From the NCBI GenBank assembly GCA_020747065.1, contig JAGMVK010000025.1, positions 496,001 through 560,000 of the forward strand: DNA of 64,000 bases, written 5' to 3'. This DNA comes from Cadophora sp. MPI-SDFR-AT-0126 (lineage: Eukaryota > Ascomycota > Leotiomycetes > Helotiales > Ploettnerulaceae). Positions 53,529 to 64,000 of this stretch are shown here, in pieces (positions within the stretch are counted from its first letter, which is position 1; every line of letters begins with the position of its first letter). Made by a program: the position numbers and the translations under genes. The notes under the pieces were generated by a model, which saw only the letters and a list, made by a program, of their open reading frames with translations, made no database searches and had not been told where the DNA came from.

Positions 53529-56500
53529 TTAAGCAAGGAACGGGTCATGGCAGACGGCGGAAAGAGAACATGAATGAAGGGAATGTACGATCTAATCTGA
53601 AAATGGCACACATGTACGATCAAAATAGCAGGAATCGGACTTTACTCCATTACATCTTTTGACACTATAATACGATTTGCTTCTTACTACTTGTGGCCTT
53701 GGCCATCCTGACAACACTCTATGGCGATTGGCCTCATCGGATCGTCACGTGCTCAATATAACATGCCCACAACCTTTGCTGTGCGCCTAAACCATACGAG
53801 ACTCTTCATACTACTGGTACGATCTATGGCACAGATTTATGTTATTCCTGGCCCTCAGACATTCCGAGAGCCATGAAAATTCCCCTTCAAAACAAAGCAT
53901 ACATTCTCACGTGAGGACTGGAGGACTTCAAGTTGGGCTGCTAGGTGACGCATCAACAAACGCATCACTAACGCTGCGTCTCTCAATGAGTGTCATTTGT
54001 GCAGCCATTACCATTTGCTGGGCCCATGGTGTTCTCAATGCGACTAGAACGCCACTGTTCCATTCTCTGTTATGTTCCTGTGACATCTTTCGACGAGGTG
54101 AAAGTTATCTCCTTAACCCTGCAACCGCTTATCACCAATCTCGTCCTTGGCCAGATCTCTTTACACACGGCACAATCAGCTTCTCAGTACAACCTTCGAG
54201 CTCCGAGTACGTCTTGGACCATGTCGTCTCAATGGTCGAGTCTAGGAGCGGAGCTTCACTGAAACGGACGACGCCACCTCGTGTGAAAGATGAACCGCAT
54301 ACAGAAGTGCTTCGAAGCAATTTTGCTCGGCCTCGCTCTGTCCAGAAAAGCTAGAGTTCTCAAGAGCCTTATGCTTCTTGACGTCCAACACCCGTGGTTG
54401 CCACGCTACGAAAAAGATCTGTACTGGCGATCGTGTGCAATGTGTTGTTTGAATCATCCTAGCCGATTAAATGCTAACCGCCAAACTGGACAGCGGTGAG
54501 GAAATCAGCTACCGAAGCGGTTCGGGCTGGCAACCGTCAAATCTCCTCAACATACGCAGATTGGAAACAACAAATTCAGATCCCGAGTACGCAAATAACT
54601 ATGGTAGATTCGGATACTTTCTTACTGCCTCGTCTGGCATCGGCTTGTATTCGAACGCGTGTTTACCCTTGGAGGGTCCAAAGCCAGCAAACTCCATCAT
54701 CCCAATGCGCAGGAAGAGCGGGGAGACTGAAATTGAGATTGAGAATTCTCCACAAGCGATTTGTCAGTGTGTCCATCTGTCCGATTCTGTTACGAGGTTA
54801 GCTCCATTCCGAGGAGATGATAGTGGAGATCTAGATACTGCTCCCAGAGAGTGCCTGCGACCAATGCCTCGTTGATGTGACCCACCACCTGAAAAATACT
54901 AGCTGATTTCCGACAGATGGAGATGTCCGGCTTGCTTGCTTGTCAACATGGATGGACTTGTGTTGAGTAGGGATATGGTCTACTCCTTCGTGGTCAACAT
55001 CAAAGACTGGTTCTAGTTTCATCAAAAACCTATAGACTCACCAAAATCCCCGGTTCGGGACAGATTCCTGACAGCCGTCCGAAGCCAACAAAATTTATTC
55101 CTCGCCCCACAATTGCCGCAGTCCAAGAATGTTACACTGCATTTACGAAGCTGCTAGCGACCTATCTTCCGCTACCATGCCTACCTTGGTCACAACTGGC
55201 TTTCTGAGGGATATGGCATGGAGCTTAAGGTTTTCAGAAACTCCCTCCAACAGAAAAACAGCCGTTCGGGGATACTTCCACGTCGATGGAAAACTCTGAA
55301 CATTCCAAAATAGATCCGTCGAGGCACCAATTTGCCTATTCGCCAGTGATGAACCAAGGCTAGTACTTTTTGCCTTTGAGTACTGTCTCATTGCCAGGGT
55401 CCGACTTCAAGCTCTTCTGGTGTATTGCTTTGGTGCATTTCACTACTTCGTTTGAATGATGACGACGGGTAGATGATGTAACTGGCAAGGCACGACTTGG
55501 GCTCGGAGGTAACAGTATACCTGTGCACTTTCCCCATTCTTTTGGGTCGAAAGCTTGCTATAACAGGGCACTCCTCATTCGGCGTTATTCAGAGCCTGGA
55601 GTCAGACTGTAGCTGTATTTGGGAAAGCTGACTTTCTTCCTAAGATACAACCCGGATTCGAATGCCGGATCCAAGCTTCCAACTGCGTGATCTGGTATGA
55701 CGGACTTGAAAGGCCAATGGCACCTTTCTAGTTGCAGATTGATTGTAATAGACAGTCTGAGGTTGGTCTATTGACAGTTCAAGCTTGTCTAGGCCGTTGG
55801 CTGGACAGCATACATTGGGTTTTTTAAGTCGCTCTATCGACCAACGTCTAATTTGCTGGCTATTAGCTTTCCTACTCCTCCAAAAAAATCCTCACTGGCA
55901 GTGTTCTACTCGGCCGCATCCGAATCTCCAAGCCATCTCTCTGAAATAATTTATCACCTAGATTGGTACATCGGCGGATGAAACCGTCTCTGAGATTCCC
56001 AAAATCGTTAAAATCCATCCTGGCCTCCTATCGCGAGGGCAAATGCAGCCGGCCCGAGCGTGAGACCTTCTTGTCGATTGAACCGCAGGACAGCGAAATC
56101 TCCTAGTTTCGACTGCATTTTTGGTCGCTGATCCACACACTATCCATTTCTGTTCTACAAGTTGTTGTTGTCACGGCAAATCAGTAGTCCATGCAATCAG
56201 TACTACATGCCATGAAGCATGAAGTCTTGACGCTGGCTTTGTTCAGCCAATTTTCTGGCATAAAATTTTCACCACTGTCCTCACTAATTTAACCACACAG
56301 CTAACGTCGTCTATTCGAACATCGGATCCCGAGTTCGCTGAGTATTTTGTTCCCGAATTTTGGCTTGACCAAGCTTGTGACTAACCCAACAATATACAGT
56401 GTCCAAGTAGTGCATCTCTTGTTGTTTTATCCCTTTTTCTCAAGCGAGGCAGTCGATAGCACACAATTCGGCTGAAAACCGCAGATCCACGCCCGTGCTT

Positions 56501-59500
56501 ATTATAACCACACCTGTCTCTCAGCCTTGCGGAACCGGTTTAATATCAGTATATCGGAGTTGCTGTTCAGCCCTACCTATATCACATCTACTATATCCAC
56601 GTGATTCACCTTTGTACTCAAGTATTTTCCTTTCTTCCCTTATTATTCTCTCCATTCCAAATACATTGCCTCCATGCATGCTTCTCATCAAGGAGCATCC
56701 TGCATCTACTATATATCTATCCAGTTGCGAATCAATCCATGAAAAGTATCCTCGCTACCCCGTCATCAGATCCGAAATCTCCTTGATCATGGCCCCACAT
56801 GTGCATCTACTCCCCTTTTCCAAGTCACAATTCACACAAACACACTGAAAAGCGGCGCTTCATCGTTCCGCTCATCTAAAAACGTGGCGGATCGATCCCC
56901 AAGAGGAAGGCAAGTAGCACAAATCGCAGCACGAAAATGTGTGGCTTCAGATACCCAACAGCCAGCGCATGCAATGCAAGCCATTTATTAATTTATTTCT
57001 TCTCCACGTTTTCTCCCCCCCTGGTCGGCTCATGACTGGTCACCTCTCTCCTCACATATCAATATTATGATTTCTGTTTTCAATTCAATCGGTCCTTTTT
57101 ACCCGCACATATCTCATTCTCATCTTCGCTTGCTATTTTAAAATTAGGGTTGGCAACTGCGCTGCTCGGAATCGGCGGGCGCATACCATACCCTACAGGC
57201 ATACAGACAGACATGGGTGCAAGCAACGTTACCGCTCATCTTCGCAGTACCGACGAACGACTAACGGCGCGACGCAGATTGGACGCCGACAAATGAGATT
57301 AGTTGAGATGAGGTGCAGCATCCATTTCACTAGAAGAAGCAAAAAACTGTCTGGGGTAAAAAGGGCGGAGGTCCCGAGAAATGGATTCAGCAAGCAGCAC
57401 GCCGCCGGTTTAATGCATGCTTGTTCGGATCAATGCAACTGCAAATGCACGGCGGGCAGCAGGGTCAGCTCCAGTTCCAGCGGAACGAACCTGTTTCGAA
57501 GCCCCAAAAATCCCGGCACCAATCGGAGTCTTGTTTCTACTGTTTCTAGAAGGCTTTTTTATTTGGACGTCTCTCGTCAATGTCGTCACAGAGAAGATCC
57601 ATGACAATGTTCAATATGTCATCATAGAGAAGCAGAAAGCAGTCAGCAAATGCGTCTCGCAAGGCTAGACGAGGCTGTCGATATGTTTCTCGATTCCGAT
57701 CTGGAGCTTTCACTTGCGACAAATGTCGTGGGAGGCTGGCTTTAGGGTGATCGGGGTGGCAGCTGGAACGGCTCGCGGAGGGCACTGTCAAAGCCGGTGA
57801 GTTTTAGGGCACGTTTTTAACGTCGTTCAAGCTCGAGCCAGCGCCATCAACGCGCGTTTAGCGAAAAGACCTTCCCTGAGTTCGATAAGAACGTTCAGTA
57901 GATTGGGGCTAAAGTGCCTATCCATGTGTCATTGGCAAGCACTACAGATGCTGCTAGGTGCGGGATAAGTTGGTTTATCCTGCTGTCTGACAGCTTGAGC
58001 AACGGGCTCGAGCATCGTGCACTTTCTTCGAGAACATCTCGAATCTCACCCCAAATGGCCCCTATGATTTCTATCACCTCATCATCTCACATCGCACCAC
58101 AACATCAAACAAACCCCCACTGCTAAGTCATCATCTCCCACGCACAGCCGCCAGCGTCAGCACAACTTTAGGTTCCTGGCCTGACGGGAGGATCTCGCTG
58201 GCTGGAGGAATATCAGATTCGATTAAGGCCATATCGCTGGTATGGCTTCAAGCTCGGGTAGAAGGCACTGACACTGGCACTCGACGCGGGGCCTAGGTGT
58301 AGATAATTTGACCCGCAGGTGCCGGTATCTGAGGCATCAGACGAGGCACCAATTGTTCAAAAGGGTGCTGCGGGCAACAGTTCGTGTCGTTGGGCATTCC
58401 CAATTAGTCTATTGGACGATGAATGGCGCCGGGGGCCTGTCCCTACTGGACAGAAGGGCCCCATATGCATGGGGCCGCACAGGGGCCTTACCACTCTTTG
58501 AATGCTGATTAAGTCCTGACAGGCACGAATCTGAATCTGCCATCGGGCAATAGTTTGGCGCTTGCTTGGGGGCCTGGCAAAGAAGAGGGGAACAGCATGG
58601 ATGAGAGACTAGGACAAGGGACTCTGGAGGGCAACGGATGCATTCGGGAGGGGGGCCATGGCCTCGAGTTAGGAGACTTAGGGCATTACAGGCATTGTTT
58701 TCAGGCCATCGAGCCTGTGCCGGACAGGGCACAGCAACTTTGTTTGTGGCAGAGCTGTTGCAGGCTACATTCTGCATTGCAGACTGCAGTCGCCAACCCG
58801 TACCGAACAGACCCGTTTATTGCTATCGCACTGTGGTGCTTCTTCCATTTCTGTCACTTCAGGGGGCGGCCGTTGAGAGAAGTCGACGAACGTCTGCTCA
58901 GGAAGGCTAGGACGAGCTGCACTACCCTCCTTTTGGGATGCCTGCAACGGATTCCGACTGCTTCTGGCCACTGTCCGGGAGCGGCACATGGTTCTCCCCC
59001 ATGCTATCTGTCCCCTTCGAGAAGCATATCCTGGACACCTCAACGTCTTTGATATATCCCTATCGACGATCGTCCTCAGACACGAATTTAGGCACCTGGG
59101 GAATGGTCCAATGAACGGCAGCTCTTTCCAGTGCAGGAGGACTATCACCAATACAGATCACGCGCCAGCCACGTCTGTTGTTCTAGACGGCCGTCTATTG
59201 CTGCCAGTGCCAGCCAGAAGAGCCATCCCAGGCCCGAGGAGCGCGATGGCATTGCATTGCCGTTAGTGGTAACGGGGGAGGAGAGGGGAAGGCTTGGGGA
59301 TGAGATGAGGAAACTAATGTGAGTGACGGGGCCATGCGATCCCATCCCCCTCCACGCCCTCCCATGCCATGTTTCCCCATCGTACCTTGCCCACTCTGGC
59401 TGGGCTCTAGAGAATGCGGAAGGAAGTTAAAGCCATGAGGCTTTTGGCCCCTCAAAAAGTTTGGCCCCTATGAAAAAAATGGCCCTAGCTGCCCTTGTCC

Positions 59501-59735
59501 CAAACTACGAATCAATGCTTAGCACCATACCAGGCATAAGCTCATTCTCCGACCTTCATCTATCTTTTCTCCCCATGCCATGCCTGCTTGCTTGCTTGGT
59601 CTGAGGGCAAATATGATCACCATTGTTCTCTGCGCTTGACTCTGCCTCGTTCATCTCGTTCTGTCTTCGTCGTCGTTCCTGTCACTCTCTAAACTTCACT
59701 TTCCTTCCTTTCCCCGCTTGAGGGAGAATGTGTCG
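53529..59735. other. Long region without a supported gene, upstream of the VIB-1-like gene
   Basis: Six kilobases contain only short, unconnected ORFs; the largest (53839-54354, 171 codons; 58555-59052, 165 codons) lack domains, signal peptides and splice continuity. The last 150 bases (about 59560-59715) are C/T-rich with a GCTT repeat near 59587, typical of a fungal promoter or 5' UTR. Non-coding RNA genes or small secreted proteins cannot be excluded. Confidence 0.45.
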
Positions 59736-61684
59736 ATGTCCATCACGCAATCAGTAACGATGGCAAATATAAAGCCAGAAGATGGTGATAACTCCATCTG
59801 GCAAGGCTATAGTCTACATCCTCCCCCAGCGACATCATCACAAGCTCCTGTGTACAATTCGACTTATCACTCCCCTGCGATGACAATTCCATACCATGGC
59901 CGACCTCACAAAAGCAACTATCGATCTCTGGATATACCACCCACCCACGCACGACCGGCATTGAGGAATGGAAGCGGGATACTGACTGCTTCACCTCCGA
60001 CTTTGAATACGCATCACAGCTATCCATCGCTCAAGAGATCTTTCCACAGCACTGATGATTCGCCTTATGGTGAGAATATCCAAAGCTACAGAGACGACTT
60101 GCAAGATGTTCCCAAGCCGAGTATCAACCAAGACCACAGACTTCTCTCTTTTGCCAGATTACCCGAGAAGAACACCATCCTGGATTCTCAGGGAAGAGTA
60201 CAACGTATTGAACTCGTGGCGCAAATCCATGGGATGTTTTTCTTGTCCGAATTGGCAACGCCAGCAGGAGAGAACCTGTTGATGCAACCAGAGCTGACAT
60301 GCTATCGACGAAACCTTTTCCAAATCTCTGGAAGTGTCACTGCAGCAAGAGGACCATTGTCTGTACTGACAGATAGGGGCGAGAGAATTCCTATCGTTTC
60401 CATGGAAGTGGTTATCTCAGCAACAGAGTCGGTTGATGGGCATGTCGTCAAACTGATTGTGATCCCTTGGAAGACCCCACCTCCCAACTCCCCAGAAATC
60501 CCAACGGGACAGGAACACGAACCTGCACCGATACCGCTGCTTCCATTTGACGAAGGTCCAGATGCGCATAGTGATTTCACGGTCTTCCCGATCGCCTACC
60601 GAAGATTGCAGTTTCGAATCGCTACTGCGAACAATGGTCGAAGGAGGGAGCTTCAGCAACACTTTACCTTGCATCTAAATGTTGTTGGGACGCTCGCGAA
60701 TGGGACTAAGATGAATGTTTGCGAGACTTCAACATCGCCGATTGTGGTGAGAGGTAGAAGTCCGAGGAATTTTCAAGCAAGAAAGGAGATCCCGCTCGTT
60801 GGATCGTCATCTTCTCGTGGTCAACCTCCTGAGCTTCACGTTGCTACGAATGTCATGCCCAGTATCGCAGCTCTGGAAGGAAAGGCAAAGATGGGTAAAC
60901 AGCATGTTGTCGAGCTCCCAAGGTCACCATTTACCTTTGATTCAAGTACCATTTCCGGATCCCCCTCGATGGTTCGACAATCGTAAGTCACTTCCCTGCT
61001 CAAGCCCTTTGCACTCACCAACAACATGGACACTCTCGGGTTATTGTCTTCGGCCCATCTCCGGTCTAGGAATGTAGGATGAAACGAAAGCTGACAAGAA
61101 CTAGAAATTATCAATCGTGGAATGCGGCACACACACCAGACCACACCACTGCACCAAACACACCCAACTACCCAGCTCCTTCACTAAGTTTAGACTCCTA
61201 CCTGCAAGTCAACAATACCAGCAATCCACAATCAGATCTGCATCCCTCGAATCAGCCATCAACAGCAATGCCCGCCCTTCAACCTCCAGTCCGTCAACAA
61301 TACAACTACCACCCACCATCCTCAGTACCAACCAACGAGCCCCTCCGCTTCGTAGACAGCAACCCTCGACCAGCAAAATCACCACGGCATGCCGGTCCCC
61401 CGGACATTCCGCTACCTTTGCCATCGAATGGTACCTATTCCGAATACAATTCGCGGTATATGCCTCCGTATAGCAATAACAGCAACGAAGCTATGCCTTC
61501 CAGAGCACCAGAGTACTTTCCCCCAACACAACAGCAGATGCAATCCTGGACGAGTGGGCCAGATACGGGTGTGGTTTATGGCACTAGTCAGGCGTCGGGT
61601 GTGCATCATTACGAGTTTCCAAGTGAGCAGTACAAAGAGGAGAGTACCTCGCAGCAGCCGCATTACACCTGGAATTCCGCTTGA
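59736..61684 (+). CDS. vib-1: VIB-1/XprG-like NDT80 transcription factor
   Basis: Exons 59736-60982 and 61078-61684 encode 617 residues; the 95-bp intron (GTAAGT...AATGTAG) splits a Ser codon. The start may be this ATG or the in-frame one at 59760 (MANIKPEDG). The NDT80/PhoG DNA-binding domain covers about residues 135-355: LTCYRRNLFQISGSVT, FTVFPIAYRRLQFRIATANN followed by GRRRELQQHF, and SPIVVRGRSPRNFQARKEIP. These blocks match VIB-1 of Neurospora and XprG of Aspergillus rather than meiotic Ndt80, as far as I recall. That group controls heterokaryon-incompatibility cell death, response to starvation and production of secreted proteases. The C-terminal half is Pro/Ser/Asn/Tyr-rich and likely an activation region. 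Symbol assignment is by motif memory, not alignment. Confidence 0.85.
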
Positions 61685-64000
61685 GAGGAGCAACTTCGAG
61701 CTTTGGGGATGAATGCTGCCCTTGAAAAATCGCTGTGGTCCGAAGGTCTCCTGAAGAGCATCGAACGACAATGTGACAGCTATGATTACGAAACGACAAA
61801 TGATGACAGGTCAGCTTTACGCTCCTTTAACTACTTCTCTTATCCTCCATGTACGATAGTCGATCCGAGCATAGAAGGAAGGACTTGGGATGGGTTTTCG
61901 AGGTTGGTCCCAAAATATCATATTGATAGATAATTATCTGAAATTCAGTTCGGGGTGTTTGGAAATGGAGCAGATAGGGTATGAGCTGGCGTATATGAAG
62001 AGCTCTTCGGCGGAGAACTTTCTTGAGGCGTAAGATAGGGATCGATTGTTGGAATGGGCGCGCGGATCATCACGAAGTTGAATTGAAGCTTTGATGAGCG
62101 AAGGACTAAAGCAGATTTTGAAGCAGGAAAATCACGATACCCCAAATATAACCCATGCAACTAATCTTCAAGAAGTCCAAACTTGTTTCTGGAATTACGG
62201 GAGTGAACACAATACCCAATATGTATAGTTTGAAGGTATCTAGCAACTAAGGTCGTTGAATTTGAGAAGTCCAAACAAAACAAACCTCGGAAACGAAACC
62301 AAACAAGAAACAGAACATCTAACCATACATATAGCTGGAAGTGTCTTCTCAAGCAAGAACATAATAAGTCACAACTAAAACCTCAGATTCAAAAATCCCA
62401 TTATCAGACACGGCTGTGCAACAAGCATGTCCCATCAATCAATGCAGATGATGATTGATGATGCTTACCCACCGTCCGATGTCCCCATTCCATCCACCAA
62501 ACCTGACCATCCGTCCATCCCATCCTACGGCATCATGCATGAATCCTTCCCGTCTGTAACTGCAACCCATAAATCCAGCATCTCGGTTCGTTTTATGCCA
62601 TCCGCACTCTTACCAAGCAACAAAACATGTCTCCTCCAAATGCGCAAGATCTACATTGTCACACAAGAACCTGAGGTGTAAAGCCCAAGCGAAGAAAATA
62701 CACTGCATTACAAGTTACAATGACTATTTACCAAATGCGGCTTCCCGGAACACTAAAGAATCATTCAAGATTCAAACGTCCAATTCCAAACTGCCCAGGC
62801 AAATTGGCCAAGCGGTCCCAAGGACGGCTTGATTATTTGCAATGTGCCGCTTACAGCCACCACTTACACCACTCTAGAACTTCAATGCGACACCAACGCC
62901 AAACAATGCCATAATACCCCTCTCGTATCACATGAAAATCACAATTACATACCACCTAGCGCGCAACACATCATATCAAATCCACTCTTCATATCGAAAC
63001 GGGAGATTTCGAGAATCAATGATCACCATAACGCATCATCGAAGGATTGACATCGCCACAAACATGGTAGGTAGCACGATGCAGAACAATACCGTATTTC
63101 AAATCCCGATACACTCACTCCACTTCGCTCACACTAAACGGGGAGTCAAGTCTGGTAGTCTGCCTCGCTAGGACGCGTCAAATGAAACGCGTTCATGCAA
63201 ACCGCACATCTTTGCCTCCGTAACCCCAAGCTTTCATCTGATCGTCCGTCTTACTCCAAAGCTAGCAAAATCAAGCCATACTGTACAGAGGAGCATGCAA
63301 GTTGAAATCCATCCATGCCCTAAAGATCTTCGCCATCCGGCACACTTCGGTACGATTCGGAGAATAAGCCTTCGACATTGTTGCTTTTACCTTTTTATGC
63401 CCCTTGCATAGGTTACAGTGAGACGGAGACGCATGTCGTTTTGGGAACACGGACGAATCGGTACTTCTTTTCGCGGGAGATTTTTTTCCCCTTCTCTCCT
63501 TCGGAGGTATCCGAATGGAAAGTTACTTTTCTCTCGCTCGACTCCTTGGCTCGAAAGACAAGAAAGTGTCAGTGAAAAGTCCCCGCAAAACCATTAGCGT
63601 TCTGCTCTTAATAGATTCTCGTTCCATGATGACGTACGGAATCGGTCGTTCGACCGTTGAAAATGTCTAAGACATACATCTCTCTCCACTCCTTCTACTG
63701 ACCTTCCATTTGCAGCAGGTTACCAAAGACATCTTAAGACATCCCCATCGCAAGGCAACACATTCTCGGAACTTAAACTCCCTCGCTCAGACTGTTTCTA
63801 CCAAAGTATCTTGTTCAGCGTCTCGGTTCGTCGCCTCGGTACATCTATTCCACTTCATGGTCTCGTGCAGCGGGACATGGAACAAGGTTCCAAAGCCTCC
63901 TGGTACGAAAGGTACCTTTCTCCCGCCCTTGTTCATTCTCGTCTCTCTCCCCTGTCCATAAGACTCCACCTTCGTCCGTGCCTCACGGTCAACATTCCGA
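61685..64000. other. 3' flank and gene-free right end
   Basis: ORFs up to 84 codons occur (for example 62427-62681 and 63710-63961) with no recognisable feature. It should hold the 3' UTR of the VIB-1-like gene and perhaps the promoter of a gene beyond the window. Confidence 0.45.

Noticed and set aside
53839..54354. 171-codon open frame on the plus strand in the gene-poor stretch
   Set aside because: No signal peptide, domain or splice partner; composition looks random for its length.
55630..55670. TTCGAAT-containing sequence resembling a tRNA B box
   Set aside because: The bases flanking the loop do not pair as a T stem and no acceptor or anticodon arm is found.

Overview
The window looks like nuclear DNA of a filamentous ascomycete (Pezizomycotina; a leotiomycete-type fungus is my best guess, from protein style only). 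Genes lie on both strands, introns are mostly 40-95 bp with GT...AG ends and CTAAC/CTGAC-like branch sites, and families typical of these fungi appear: a HET-domain protein, NDT80/PhoG regulators, a CBM1 protein, a proteinase K-like subtilase, GPI-anchored proteins, an F-box protein and a berberine-bridge-type oxidase. I see no transposon, rRNA, CRISPR or convincing tRNA. All gene models were spliced by eye from frame continuity, so exon edges are predictions.

Layout. 1-2.6 kb: the 5' end of a secreted GMC oxidoreductase and a GFA/CENP-V-type zinc protein. 3.5-10 kb: a small unknown protein, then a divergent pair (a nine-exon Hsp70-like ATPase and a membrane-tailed P-loop GTPase) followed by an unknown protein. 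11-12.4 kb: a GPI-anchored Gly/Ser-rich surface protein. 14.6-19.2 kb: a very long coiled-coil protein with a GAS2/GAR microtubule-binding motif. 20-23.6 kb: a secreted leucine-rich protein and a flavin monooxygenase. 24.8-30.4 kb: a HET protein, a secreted FAD oxidase and a small PY-motif/Cys-His protein. 32-36.1 kb: a single-exon protein joining a trypsin-like protease domain to an NDT80 DNA-binding domain, head-to-head with a membrane-tailed conserved fungal protein. 37.7-43.7 kb: a small secreted poly-Lys protein, a GPI-anchored PEBP, an F-box protein and an SRPK-like kinase. 44-51 kb: a pentapeptide-repeat small ORF, an unknown disordered protein, a subtilase and an Arg/Ser-rich protein. 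53 kb: a small secreted CBM1 protein. 53.5-59.7 kb: about 6 kb with no convincing gene, ahead of a VIB-1/XprG-like NDT80 regulator at 59.7-61.7 kb. The last 2.3 kb holds no gene I can support.

How the genes may work together. Several encode families linked to fungal non-self recognition and starvation responses: HET domain, VIB-1-like NDT80 regulator (VIB-1 controls HET-dependent cell death and secreted proteases in Neurospora), GTPase and Hsp70-like ATPases. Secreted products (subtilase, CBM1 protein, GMC and BBE oxidases) fit a saprotrophic or plant-associated life. The strongest candidate for something undescribed is the protease-NDT80 fusion at 31963-34554 with its divergent membrane-anchored neighbour.
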